This document shows, in pieces, positions 7,188 to 16,078 of a DNA stretch of 64,000 nt (its first letter is position 1; each line of letters begins with the position of its first letter). The notes beneath the pieces are model-generated. The model was not told the origin of the DNA. It worked only from the letters and a program-made list of their open reading frames with translations, and did not search any database. The stretch is from an uncultured Acetatifactor sp. Its GTDB lineage: Bacteria > Bacillota > Clostridia > Lachnospirales > Lachnospiraceae. The translations under genes were made by a program, and so were the position numbers. The DNA is taken from positions 2,375 to 66,374 of the forward strand of contig CAJUJN010000008.1 of assembly GCA_910586775.1 (NCBI GenBank), read 5' to 3'.

Positions 7188-9881
7188 TTAGTTACTGTGA
7201 GCAGCTCCCTCGGAAAAGGAAATTACCGCGTCGTTTTTCTTCATAAACAGCAGTCCGAAAGACCCCGGCCCGCAGTTGCTGGCAATGGCCGAGGAGGCCT
7301 TCTGCAGGTACACCCGCTCAAAGGGACAGTACTGCCGCACCAGATCCTGGATATACTGGAGACTCTTTTCGTCCATCCCCGCATAGGTGATAAACAGAAT
7401 CCTCTTATCGATATTCCGTGCATTCAGGAGCACCTTCCGGACATACCCCCTGATCACATGATTGAAACTGCCCATCTCCATACTGCCCACCGTCATCCGG
7501 CTGTTGCGCAGCACAAGCACCGGATGCAGCAAAAGTGAATCGCACAGAACCTGTACTCTTCTGGGAATCAGTCCCGCTCGGCACATCATGTGCGTGCTGT
7601 CAATGATAAAGGCCGATGAAATATAACGCCGCAGTCTCTTCACGGTCTTCACGATATCGTCCCTGGTGGCATGATTCTCCGCCATATGGGCCGCATAGAG
7701 CACCGAAAGTCCCATGCTGCTGGAGAGATGTCCCGAATCGATCACGGTGACATTTTCGAAGGACTTGGCGGCCTCCAGGGCGTTCCGATACCCCTCGCTG
7801 ACGTGCTTTGCCATGGTGATATGTATCACGTTCTGGGCTTCCGTAAGGCACTGCACGAAAAACCGTTCATAATCCTCCACGGAGGGAGACTGGGAGATAC
7901 CGCTTTTTCCTTCCGCCATATGAACCAGCAGTTCATCCGCCATCAGCTCCGAATCATCCAGAAAACGTCCCTGCTCCGTACACACATAGTAGGGGCAGAC
8001 CTTGATGCCGAATTCCCGCTTTAAAGATTCCGGAAGGTCGCACACGCTGTCCGTCGTGACCGTCAGTGACAGACGCTTGGCCTGTTCAAAGATCAGAATA
8101 TCCTTTCCGATTTCGGACTGGCTGGCCGTCTCGCTGAGATTCACCAGTTCTTTGGGCAGGATGCTTAAGACAGCTGCCTCCAGAAGCGCGCCGCTGATGG
8201 GCTTTGCCAGATAACCCGCAAACCCTTCTTTCCGGTAGAGCAGCTGATTGTCACTGCCCGCATTGGCTGTCAGGGCAATCACCGGCACTGTCTGGCACAG
8301 ACCGCCTGGCTGGGAATGAATGGCGTGAAGACACTCTATCCCGTCCATCTCCGGCATCAGGTGATCCATCAAAATACAGTCATAATGCTGATACTGGGTC
8401 AGCTGCAGGCATTCCGCCCCGCTTAAGGCCGTATCGATCTGAATCTTCGTATCCGAGAGGAGCTTGCTCACCACCATCAGATTCATCTCATTATCGTCCA
8501 CCACCAGCAGATGGGCGTCAGGAGCCTCAAAACTCTGCCTGTACTGTTCCCCTTCGTGGACTTTCACCCGAGAGCTCAGGGTGAAAGTTCCAAGCTCCTT
8601 CTCGTTCATAATATCCTGCTCCAGGGTCACCAGGAAGGTGGAGCCGTTCATGTAGACGCTGTTGACGCTGATCTCGCCCCCCATGAGCTCCACCAGCTGC
8701 TTCACGATGCTCAGCCCCAGGCCGGTACCCTCGATATGCCGGTTCTTCTTCTCGTCCACCCTTCGGAACGCATCAAAAATATAGGGGATATTCTCTTTCT
8801 TCACCCCCATGCCCGTGTCCTCCACGGAATACCAGACCCGCACCCTGTTCAGCCCTGTCCGCTCACAGCGGACGGACAGAGTGACGTTGCCTTCCTTTGT
8901 ATATTTCACTGCATTGTTCAGCAGATTTACCAGTATCTGCTTGATTCGAACCTCGTCCCCGCAGAGCATGCTGGGCATGGAGGGATCTACCTGCAGCTTG
9001 AATTCCAGTCCCTTTTCCCGGGCTTTGATCCAGATCATGTTCACAATCTCGGAAAAAAGTTCCCCGGTCTCATAGGATACGTTGACGATATCCATTTTCC
9101 CGGATTTGATTTTGGACAGATCCAGAATATCGTTGATCAGAGTCAGCAGCATCTTGCTGGCGCCCTGGATATTCCTGGCATTCTCCGCCACATCGTCGGA
9201 AATGTCCCCACGCAGTATCATTTCGTTCAGCCCGATGATAGTATTGATGGGGGTGCGGATCTCATGGCTCATACTGGAGAAAAAGTGATTCTCCGCCTGA
9301 TTCAGCTCCTCGATCTCTTTCTTTTGCTGTATGGTGAGCTTCTTCTCCTCCTCATAGAGATGGTTCTGGAACAAAAGCAATACCCCCGTGAGGAATCCCG
9401 CCACAATGACGGAGCGGGCGGAGTCAAAATAGGCCTGGGCCGTGGTGTTTTGCAGAACCAGGTCCGGATAAAAATAGGCAATATAATAGCACGTCAGTGT
9501 CTCCAGGGTACACAGCACGAAGAACACCGCTTTCCGCCTACCCTCCAGCGTGATGCTGATATAGATGAAACAGAGCACAAACCACTCGGGTACACCGCCG
9601 TAGATTCCGCCTCCGGTGAAAAAGACCATGGGAAACAGCATAAGCAGCAACAGCACCGTGGCTGTGGCGCCCGCATTGATGCATTCCTTCCGGATGCTGA
9701 TTCTGGCCACCGTGTACATATAGATAAGACTTGCAGGCAATATAATCAGATTCGCCGTAAACCTGCCCAGAATCAGTATAAATACCAAAGCAACCATGCT
9801 GATGCCCGTGACCAGACGGAACATACGTTCCCGCAGGCTGATCCTATGGTCAAAAATGATTTCCAGCCATTTTTTAATCAT
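7188..9881 (-). CDS. Hybrid histidine kinase - receiver - DegV fusion protein
   Basis: An 897-residue protein. Residues 1-175 hold about six membrane segments. A HisKA domain follows with the phospho-His in FSSMSHEIRTPIN (H206), then a HATPase domain (N-box LVNLLNNAVKYT about 320, G1 VEDTGMGV about 355, G2 IEGTGLGLSIVKQL about 385). A full receiver spans about 455-578 (DD at 462, phospho-Asp in ILMDHLMPEMDG, T in ALTAN, K in LAKP). From about 605 to the end there is a complete DegV/EDD domain: LTVTTDSVCDLPESL, KSGISQSPSVEDYERFF, ITMAKHVSEGYRNA, VIDSGHLSSSMG, with a C-terminal half ending near PGSFGLLF. DegV proteins bind a fatty acid. The fusion implies lipid binding coupled to phosphorelay output; that link is inference. 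It is the third gene of a minus-strand operon, 71 bases after the HPt kinase. Confidence 0.9.
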   Translation of the reverse strand: MIKKWLEIIFDHRISLRERMFRLVTGISMVALVFILILGRFTANLIILPASLIYMYTVARISIRKECINAGATATVLLLLMLFPMVFFTGGGIYGGVPEWFVLCFIYISITLEGRRKAVFFVLCTLETLTCYYIAYFYPDLVLQNTTAQAYFDSARSVIVAGFLTGVLLLFQNHLYEEEKKLTIQQKKEIEELNQAENHFFSSMSHEIRTPINTIIGLNEMILRGDISDDVAENARNIQGASKMLLTLINDILDLSKIKSGKMDIVNVSYETGELFSEIVNMIWIKAREKGLEFKLQVDPSMPSMLCGDEVRIKQILVNLLNNAVKYTKEGNVTLSVRCERTGLNRVRVWYSVEDTGMGVKKENIPYIFDAFRRVDEKKNRHIEGTGLGLSIVKQLVELMGGEISVNSVYMNGSTFLVTLEQDIMNEKELGTFTLSSRVKVHEGEQYRQSFEAPDAHLLVVDDNEMNLMVVSKLLSDTKIQIDTALSGAECLQLTQYQHYDCILMDHLMPEMDGIECLHAIHSQPGGLCQTVPVIALTANAGSDNQLLYRKEGFAGYLAKPISGALLEAAVLSILPKELVNLSETASQSEIGKDILIFEQAKRLSLTVTTDSVCDLPESLKREFGIKVCPYYVCTEQGRFLDDSELMADELLVHMAEGKSGISQSPSVEDYERFFVQCLTEAQNVIHITMAKHVSEGYRNALEAAKSFENVTVIDSGHLSSSMGLSVLYAAHMAENHATRDDIVKTVKRLRRYISSAFIIDSTHMMCRAGLIPRRVQVLCDSLLLHPVLVLRNSRMTVGSMEMGSFNHVIRGYVRKVLLNARNIDKRILFITYAGMDEKSLQYIQDLVRQYCPFERVYLQKASSAIASNCGPGSFGLLFMKKNDAVISFSEGAAHSN

Positions 9882-9952
9882 GCTAACCCCCGCTGCCCTT
9901 TTGTTAAAGAATCTCGGAAATCCTTCCCGGGCATACCTGTAACTATTTTTCT

Positions 9953-12550
9953 CTATAAACCGGCAATACTGTCACAGACTTCCGCATACATCTGCAGCAG
10001 AACCGAATGATTTTCCCGGATAAAAGCTTCATCCGCATTCTTGCCCGCCATCTCCAGTTCTTTCGCCTTGCCGGAAAGCTCCTCCGCGCCGATGGTGAGA
10101 GATGTGCTCTTCAGGGCATGAGCCTTGATGCCGTAATCCGTCCAGTTTGCGGCCTCATACAGGGCGGTAAGCTCCGCCTCCTTCTCCTCCCTTTGCTCAT
10201 GGAACATATGCAGCATCTCCAGGTAGAACTCGTCATCCCCACCGCAGTACTCCAGTCCCAGTCCCACATTAATGCCGGCCCGCACCAGGGAGCCGTACGC
10301 AGGGGGCGCCTCATCCGCCGGATCGTCCGTGTCCGGTTTTTCTTTTTTTCCATTATGAAATGCTTTTTTCCTCTCCGGCGCCTGCTTTTTGTCCTCCGGA
10401 AAAGCTTCTGCTGCAGCTGCCGGTTTCTCTTTTCCTTCGGTAGCGCTTTCGTCCGGTACCAGTTCCCTGGATGCCTCCTGGACCGTGGGTGCCGCTTCAT
10501 ACTGTATATAATTCTCCGGCAGGATTCGGCGCAGAACCCGCTCCAAAACGGAGCGCTCGATGGGCTTGGGAATAAATTCGTTGAAGCCCTCGTTCCGGAA
10601 CATTTCCCTGGCTCCGCTGATGGTATTGGCCGTCAGGGCGATCACTGGCAGATCCTTATAGGCCCCGTTGTTGATCTCCCTAAGCCTCCGCAGGGTCTCC
10701 ACGCCGTCAAAGCCAGGCATCATATGATCCAGGAAAACCACGTCGTAAGCGGTTCTGGTGCATTTTTCCACCGCCTCTTTTCCGCTCAGGCATGTATCCA
10801 CCTGTATGCCGTAACTGCCCAACACGCCTCTGGCCACCAGGAGATTCATCTCCTCGTCATCCACCGCCAGCACTTTGACTCCTTTGCAGGTAAAGGGCCT
10901 GCGGCCTGCGGCCTGTGCCTCCTCGAAGCCGTTGCCCTGTCTCCCGCCGCTGATGAGATTCACGATGGAAAGGGCAAAGAAGGGCTTGCGCAGCACCAGC
11001 AGCCTGCTGTCTTCCTCCAGGACAAAATCCTTCTCCGCGATCACCGCTACAGGGATAGTCTCGGCTAACTCTTCATAATAAGGTGGATTGGCCATATATT
11101 CTCTCTGCGCTATGAACACATGGGTCAGCTTATGGTCCCTCTGCAGCTTCAGCAGCCCTTCGAAATTGTGGGCCTGATACCCCTCAATTCCCAGTCCCTC
11201 CACCAGGTGCAGGATCATTTTGTCATAATATCCCCGCACCTCGTCCTTGCTGTAACGCTCCGGTTTGAAAAAGCAGGCAATACAGCACTGGGAAGCGTTT
11301 GGCACCTGAATACAGGGAGTCTCGTCCTCCACTCCCTGGGGTATGGTGATATGTACCTGCAGGCCCTGCTGTCCCGTGCTCTCAAAATGAACAAAGCCGC
11401 CCATGGAATGAAGCAGGCCCCTGGCAATGGGAATCCCCAGCCCCAGGCCCCCCGCATACCGGCTGCTTCCGGAATCCGCCTGATAGAAATCGTCCAAAAT
11501 CTGTTCCAGCTGGCCTGATGTCATTCCGATTCCTGTGTCACAGATGTCAATCACCAGATTGACGCCGTATGTCTCCCGCCGGAATCCCATCCAGAGATAG
11601 ATGCCGCCTTCCTCCGTGAATTTCATGGAATTTTCCAGTATAATCCGCAGGACATGGGAAATTTTCTCCGCATCGCCGACGAGCCGCGACGGCAGCCTGG
11701 GATCGATGTCAAACACCATCTCCAGCTTGCTGCTGTTCTGCAGGGCAGTCATGGTGATGATATCGTTCATCACCGATGTGATGGCATAAGTATTCTTAGC
11801 CGCCGCCAAAGTGCCTTCTACAATCTCCGTATAATCAAGGATATTGTTGATCTGACCAGACAGCCGTTTGCCGGCCAGTTTGATGGACTGAAGATTCTCA
11901 CGGATTTCGGAAGAGATATCTTTTCCCAGAGCCACTTCGCTGATACCGATGACCATGTTCACCGGGGTGCGCAGCTCATGGGATACATTGGACAGGAAAT
12001 CGGCGTTCTGCCGCACCGCAATGGCCAGCTGCTCCTGCATGCTGTCATATTTCCTCTTCTCCTGCTGTCTTCTGTTGATCCGGTATCTCGCCACGGTCAG
12101 CGAACCGAACACTGCCGCCCCTCCCATCAGCATTCGCAGGATATCGCCATTCCTCATGCCCGGACTGATGGTATGCAGCAGCAGAAAATGATACAGCAGC
12201 TGAGCGCTGTACAGAGCCGCAGCCAAATACAACAGCCGCTTTCTGTCCAACAGGGAGAGCAGCAGCAGTACCACACAGGCCACCAGGGGGATGTCGAAGA
12301 GACTGGATTCGTGAACGCCAAAGAAAAAGAATTCTGTCAGAAGCATACCTGTACAGATATTTTCATACAGCATTTCCGAGCCGACTCTTCCGATGTGAAG
12401 CCACCACACAACAAGACAGCCCGCCGCCATCATGGGAACCGTCCACAGTTCCCATGACATGGTCAATGTGATCAGGCCAAGCAGCACGCTCAGAATACTG
12501 AGAGTGCCTGCCATGAGCAGATGCATGCTTGTCTGAGATTCCGTTCTCAT
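9953..12550 (-). CDS. Membrane hybrid histidine kinase with two receiver-like domains and HPt
   Basis: An 865-residue sensor. Residues 1-150 are five or six membrane helices without a large outer loop. HisKA has FLSNVSHELRTPVN (H191); HATPase has ILENSMKFTEEGG, DICDTGIGM and YAGGLGLGIPIARGL. A receiver-like stretch at about 405-525 (CCIACFFKPERY to LLVLRKPFF) lacks the phospho-accepting Asp (THVFIAQRE), so it is degenerate. A canonical receiver follows (VLAVDDEEMNLL, VVFLDHMMPGFDG, IALTANT, IPKPI). After a Glu/Lys/Ala/Pro-rich linker comes an HPt domain with GIKAHALKSTSLTIG. The start ATG overlaps the end of the upstream regulator gene by four bases, so the two are translationally coupled. 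Together with the DegV-kinase this makes a multi-step phosphorelay; the stimulus is unknown. Confidence 0.9.
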   Translation of the reverse strand: MRTESQTSMHLLMAGTLSILSVLLGLITLTMSWELWTVPMMAAGCLVVWWLHIGRVGSEMLYENICTGMLLTEFFFFGVHESSLFDIPLVACVVLLLLSLLDRKRLLYLAAALYSAQLLYHFLLLHTISPGMRNGDILRMLMGGAAVFGSLTVARYRINRRQQEKRKYDSMQEQLAIAVRQNADFLSNVSHELRTPVNMVIGISEVALGKDISSEIRENLQSIKLAGKRLSGQINNILDYTEIVEGTLAAAKNTYAITSVMNDIITMTALQNSSKLEMVFDIDPRLPSRLVGDAEKISHVLRIILENSMKFTEEGGIYLWMGFRRETYGVNLVIDICDTGIGMTSGQLEQILDDFYQADSGSSRYAGGLGLGIPIARGLLHSMGGFVHFESTGQQGLQVHITIPQGVEDETPCIQVPNASQCCIACFFKPERYSKDEVRGYYDKMILHLVEGLGIEGYQAHNFEGLLKLQRDHKLTHVFIAQREYMANPPYYEELAETIPVAVIAEKDFVLEEDSRLLVLRKPFFALSIVNLISGGRQGNGFEEAQAAGRRPFTCKGVKVLAVDDEEMNLLVARGVLGSYGIQVDTCLSGKEAVEKCTRTAYDVVFLDHMMPGFDGVETLRRLREINNGAYKDLPVIALTANTISGAREMFRNEGFNEFIPKPIERSVLERVLRRILPENYIQYEAAPTVQEASRELVPDESATEGKEKPAAAAEAFPEDKKQAPERKKAFHNGKKEKPDTDDPADEAPPAYGSLVRAGINVGLGLEYCGGDDEFYLEMLHMFHEQREEKEAELTALYEAANWTDYGIKAHALKSTSLTIGAEELSGKAKELEMAGKNADEAFIRENHSVLLQMYAEVCDSIAGL

Positions 12551-12909
12551 GCTTTCTCAAGCTCCTTTTCAACCCGTTCCAGCAGATTTTTCGGCATAAA
12601 GGGTTTTTTCAGATAATTTACCGCGCCCATTCTGATGGCGGTCATTACATCGTCTTCGTGTCCTGACGCCGTCAGGAAAATGACGGGAACCTCCAGTCCG
12701 TTTTCTTTGATATGCTCAAATGTCTCGATGCCGTTCATGCCCGGCATGGCGATATCCAGGAGGATCAGGTCTACTTTTTCGTTTTTCAGCTTATCCAGGG
12801 CCTCCCGCCCGGATTCCGCCAAAAGCACGTTATATTCCTTCTCCAGAATCAGGGTCGTCCTCCTTAAATTCATTTTGTCATCATCCACAACCAAAATCGT
12901 TTTCTCCAT
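12547..12909 (-). CDS. Single-domain CheY-like response regulator
   Basis: A 120-residue stand-alone receiver with no output domain: ILVVDDDKMNLRR (acidic pocket), DLILLDIAMPGMNG (phospho-Asp), PVIFLTASG (Thr) and YLKKPF (Lys). Start ATG 12909 follows ACAAGGAGGCTGCAGGCTGT. It heads the three-gene operon and overlaps the next gene (ATGA). Lacking an effector domain, it probably shuttles phosphate between the kinases or acts by protein contact; this is inference. Confidence 0.92.
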   Translation of the reverse strand: MEKTILVVDDDKMNLRRTTLILEKEYNVLLAESGREALDKLKNEKVDLILLDIAMPGMNGIETFEHIKENGLEVPVIFLTASGHEDDVMTAIRMGAVNYLKKPFMPKNLLERVEKELEKA

Positions 12910-13019
12910 ACAGCCTGCAGCCTCCTTGTTTCTGTCAGAATTCCGTCCGGAATTATATAAAGTCTTTTTTTACTGTATTCCGTTCTGCCCCATTTCTGAC
13001 AAGTTCTCATACATAGTAA

Positions 13020-13048
13020 GTATAACATATCCCGAACTGCCACTGCAA
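13020..13048 (-). promoter_or_regulatory. Candidate promoter of the phosphorelay operon
   Basis: Minus strand: TTGCAG (13043-13048), 17-base spacer, TTATAC (13020-13025), about 110 bases before the regulator ATG. The 5' leader contains the short palindrome AATTCCGGACGGAATT (about 12938-12954), function unknown. Confidence 0.45.
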
Positions 13049-13125
13049 TCCCTCTTTTATGGGAAAAAATTAAATTTTTCTTAAAACCGGTTTTTCCCTG
13101 AACGGAAGACCCGGATGCCGCCAGG

Positions 13126-13575
13126 TCAGATAATGCTACAAATTACCGCCCGTTTCGCGATCAGATAAGTCGCCGTATAATAAGGCAGGTACAGAAGCGC
13201 CGTCACAACCGCCATGACTCCCGCAATCAGCGGCACCATGGACGCGGAAGATTCCATATTCTCAAGCTGCATGACATGTATGCCTATGGCAGACACCGGA
13301 ATCCCCATAAGCAGGGACAGCACAAAGAGCAGCAGAAAGAAGCTGAAGGTCTATGTACCTGGCTCTTCCATCGCCTGTGCCGCCGAAAATTCCCTGTTCT
13401 TCACATCCTTTTCCGCAGTGCGCAGCCTGGCATAGTAGAGGATGCTCTCCGTCAGGTTATCGGCCCGTTTCAGTTCCCGCCGCAGCCTGCGCACGTCTCC
13501 GCCGTTGTCAATGATCAGGAAGCTCGTGAGCACATTTATCTGCCGATTTCTGTTCTGCACTGTAGAAGTACTCAC
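13126..13575 (-). pseudogene. Two-TM protein gene interrupted by an in-frame TAG
   Basis: Reading from 13575, the frame encodes a soluble, charged first half (VLTSFLIIDNGGDVRRL, RADNLTESILYYARL, AAQAMEEPGT). It meets TAG at 13351-13353 and then, in the same frame, continues as TFSFFLLLFVLSLLMGIPVS, a loop, and a second hydrophobic segment (MVPLIAGVMAVVTALLYLP) to 13126. The two halves make sense as one roughly 149-residue membrane protein, so I read this as one gene with a nonsense mutation. I do not recognise the family. No good ribosome binding site precedes 13575, so the original 5' end may also be missing. Confidence 0.5.
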
Positions 13576-13722
13576 TCGTTATACAATTTCCATCGGCAAA
13601 TATTTTCGGGTGTAAGTATATATTGTACCATGTGCTTGCCCTCCTGGGCCGTCCTGTATCAATAACGCTGTCAGCCGTGCCTGTTTCAGGTAATCTTTGA
13701 GAAGCTTTCGGAAACGGAACTA

Positions 13723-13754
13723 CAAAAAATGAGGGACTTTATCGCAATAAAGTC
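13723..13754 (-). terminator. Intrinsic terminator of the Na/Pi cotransporter gene
   Basis: Perfect 8-bp inverted repeat GACTTTAT/ATAAAGTC (13735-13742 and 13747-13754) with loop CGCA. On the minus strand it is followed after CCTCA by TTTTTT. It overlaps the stop codon of the cotransporter gene. Confidence 0.75.
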
Positions 13755-15732
13755 AACCCGGAATCATATATCTGCCCTCATATTCCCGGAATTTCCTGCG
13801 GTACTCCTCGCTTCCATTGCGGAACTCGCGCAGGGATTCATGTAAATTCATGTTCTGCTGTGCGATATCCAGTATACATCCTGCAATATTGGAGCAATGG
13901 TCCGCCGTGCGTTCCAGATCCGTCAGCAGATCCGACCATACAAATCCGGCTGTAATGGAACATTCCTCCTGCTGCATGCGCATGATATGCCTTGTGCGCA
14001 TTTCCTCCTTCAGCCTGTCGATCACCTGTTCCAGAGGTTCCACCGTGGCTGCCGTATCCAGATCCTGATAAAGGACAGAACGCAGCGCCAGATCCAGTAT
14101 CTCCTCCACTGCGGAGAAAATCACCTCCAGTTCTGAGAATGCCGCCGGGGAAAATTTCTGCTCTTTCTCCAACATCTCTTCCGCAGACTCTAACAGGTTC
14201 ACTGCATGGTCCGAGATCCGTTCGAAATCACCGATAATTTTCAGCAGTTTCACCGCCTCCATACTGTCAGCCCCGCTGATTTGCCTGGTACTGAGCTTCA
14301 CCAGGTAGGTGCTGAGGATATCTTCATAGAAATCCGTTTTCTCCTCCTTTTCCCGTATGGAATCAGCCAGTTCAGGCGTGTATTTTCTCAGTACGGCAAT
14401 CCCTTCCTTCAGGGAAGCCACCGCTGTTTCCGCCATTGATCCGGCAACGCTGCGGCAGCGTTCCAGCGCAATGGACGGTGCAGCGAAGAAACGCTCGTCC
14501 AATTCCGCGCAAAAATCTCCTGCAATACCCCTTCCTTCCATGAATGTTCCGTTATTTAAGGATTTACCCTCTCCTGCGGAGTTCTCTCTTTCTATAGAAA
14601 TCCTGTCCTTCATGGAAGCCTTTTCTTCCATTGACCTTCCTTTTTCCATGAAAGCACTCTTTTCTACGGGTATTGCCTTTTCCATGGATATTCCTTTTTC
14701 CATGGAAAATCTTTTTTCCATTTGGCCTGTCAGCCTTCTCTCCTCCGGAACCAGCCTTGTCACCAGCTTTTCCAACAGGCCGGACAAGGGCAGCATCAGC
14801 ACCATGCACAGGATATTGAAAACGGAATGTGCCACTGCAATTCCCAAAAGCGAAGCCGGTTTGTCCAGAATATGCATATGGAAGAAGGACTCTTCCTGAA
14901 AAACGCCTCTGGCAATACAGAATGCAAGCATCCATACCACCGTTCCGATACAGTTGAAGGACAGATGTACCATGGCTGCACGTTTTGCGTTTTTATTGGC
15001 ACCCACAGAGGAAATCATTGCTGTGAGACAGGTACCGATATTCTGTCCCATAATAATCGGAATAGCCGCGCCATAGGTAACCTGTCCTGTCACCGCCAGT
15101 GCCTGAAGGATACCTACCGAAGCGGAACTGGACTGAATAACGGCTGTCAGCACCGCTCCCGCCAGCACACCCAGAACCGGATTGCTGAACGCCAAAAACA
15201 GCTGCCGGAATGCCGGAACCTTCCCCAGTCCGGCCACGGCTCCGGACATGGTCTCCATGCCGAACATCAACGTGGCGAAACCTAACAGAATCATGCCTGT
15301 ATCTTTCTTCTTTTCCCCTTTGCAGAACATGTACAGAATGATTCCCAGGAACGCCAGAACCGGTGTAAAAGAGGACGGCTTTAAAAGCCGGATATACCAG
15401 CTGCCGCTGTCAACTCCCGCCAGGCTTAAAATCCACGCGGTAACCGTAGTCCCCACATTGGCCCCCATGATCACATTGACTGCCTGCCGCAGCGTCATGA
15501 GCCCCGAATTGACGAATCCCACCACCATTACCGTGGTTGCGGAGGAACTCTGTATGACTGCCGTCACCACAAGACCTGTCAGCAGCCCCGCAGCCCGCCC
15601 GGTGGTAAATCTTCCGAGCAGGGAACGCAGTCCCTCCCCTGCCCTGCGCTCCAATGCCTGTCCCATGATGCTCATACCGAATAAGAATAAACTCAAACCC
15701 CCAATCATTGTCAGTACATTAAAAATATCCAT
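13753..15732 (-). CDS. Na+/phosphate cotransporter (NptA/PhoU-domain type) with hexapeptide-repeat linker
   Basis: About 659 residues. The N-terminal half is the Na/Pi cotransporter membrane domain with its duplicated signature (VIQSSSATTVMVVGFVNSG and VIQSSSASVGILQALA). The C-terminal half is a PhoU-like helical domain (LLKIIGDFERISDHAVNL, LTDLERTADHCSNIA). Between them is an abnormal linker of about eight six-residue repeats (MEKRFS, MEKGIS, MEKAIP, VEKSAF, MEKGRS and so on). The family is expected to move inorganic phosphate with Na+ across the membrane; the PhoU part suggests phosphate-linked control. I start at ATG 15732 (MDIFNVLTMIGG), 9 bases after AGGAG; ATG 15738 is a close alternative. 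An upstream Mn2+ riboswitch (15903-16038) should control transcription. Confidence 0.9.
   Translation of the reverse strand: MDIFNVLTMIGGLSLFLFGMSIMGQALERRAGEGLRSLLGRFTTGRAAGLLTGLVVTAVIQSSSATTVMVVGFVNSGLMTLRQAVNVIMGANVGTTVTAWILSLAGVDSGSWYIRLLKPSSFTPVLAFLGIILYMFCKGEKKKDTGMILLGFATLMFGMETMSGAVAGLGKVPAFRQLFLAFSNPVLGVLAGAVLTAVIQSSSASVGILQALAVTGQVTYGAAIPIIMGQNIGTCLTAMISSVGANKNAKRAAMVHLSFNCIGTVVWMLAFCIARGVFQEESFFHMHILDKPASLLGIAVAHSVFNILCMVLMLPLSGLLEKLVTRLVPEERRLTGQMEKRFSMEKGISMEKAIPVEKSAFMEKGRSMEEKASMKDRISIERENSAGEGKSLNNGTFMEGRGIAGDFCAELDERFFAAPSIALERCRSVAGSMAETAVASLKEGIAVLRKYTPELADSIREKEEKTDFYEDILSTYLVKLSTRQISGADSMEAVKLLKIIGDFERISDHAVNLLESAEEMLEKEQKFSPAAFSELEVIFSAVEEILDLALRSVLYQDLDTAATVEPLEQVIDRLKEEMRTRHIMRMQQEECSITAGFVWSDLLTDLERTADHCSNIAGCILDIAQQNMNLHESLREFRNGSEEYRRKFREYEGRYMIPG
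14588..14720. repeat. Degenerate 18-bp tandem repeats inside the cotransporter gene
   Basis: Six to eight imperfect 18-bp units built around TTCCATGGA and CCTTTT, for example TTCCATGGATATTCCTTT followed by TTCCATGGAAAATCTTTT near 14680-14715. They encode the MEKxxS hexapeptides in the linker. The unit length and TTCCATGGA core match the glgB array. Confidence 0.8.
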
Positions 15733-15902
15733 AACCATTTTCTCCTGCTGCTTATCTTCTATTCTCTTCCTATTTATTCCCACATTTTTAAATTAAATCC
15801 ATGACTCTGCTTATCAGCTTTCCTTTCATCTGTCAGGAATTGTCGGAAAACAACTGATTAAAGTTAATTCTTTTCTTTTTATCCATGAATAGCTCTTCCA
15901 AT

Positions 15903-16038
15903 ACAAAAAGCGAGCCCTCTGCTGCATTATGCGCAACAAAGTCTCGCTTCTTACTTACAAAGCCGGATTCCCCTGAAAATGGAAATCGTACTGACGGCAG
16001 AGTAAACATGGCTGTCATCCATGCAAGCTACTCCCTTT
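15903..16038 (-). ncRNA. Mn2+ riboswitch (yybP-ykoY motif) with terminator
   Basis: Read on the minus strand, the leader has the conserved yybP-ykoY elements in order: AAAGGGAGTAG (about 16038-16028), GCCGTCAGTACG, CCGGCTTTGTAAGTAAG, and AGCGAGACTTTG (about 15948-15937). AAAG and CTTT can close the P1 helix. AAGCGAG (15943-15949) can instead pair with CTCGCTT (plus 15908-15914) in a long hairpin followed by TTTTTG, an intrinsic terminator. The known family binds Mn2+ and usually turns on expression of Mn exporters, so high Mn2+ should prevent termination here. The only gene downstream on this strand is the Na/Pi cotransporter, whose ATG is about 170 bases beyond the terminator; that stretch holds no convincing gene. 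The identification is from motif memory, not a covariance search. Confidence 0.85.
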
Positions 16039-16049
16039 ATTAAAACCAA

Positions 16050-16078
16050 GTATAACACAGGAAAATTTATCCTGTCAA
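16050..16078 (-). promoter_or_regulatory. Sigma-A promoter driving the Mn2+ riboswitch
   Basis: Minus strand: consensus TTGACA (16073-16078), exact 17-base spacer, TTATAC (16050-16055). The expected start site is a few bases before the aptamer, which supports both calls. Confidence 0.8.

Noticed and set aside
8511..10010. Long open frame (499 codons) on the plus strand
   Set aside because: It is antisense to the two hybrid kinase genes, is rich in His/Gln/Leu as expected from reversed GC-biased codons, and has no ribosome site or family motif.
15833..16018. 61-codon minus-strand ORF upstream of the cotransporter
   Set aside because: It lies entirely within the Mn2+ riboswitch and its terminator; conservation is explained by RNA structure.
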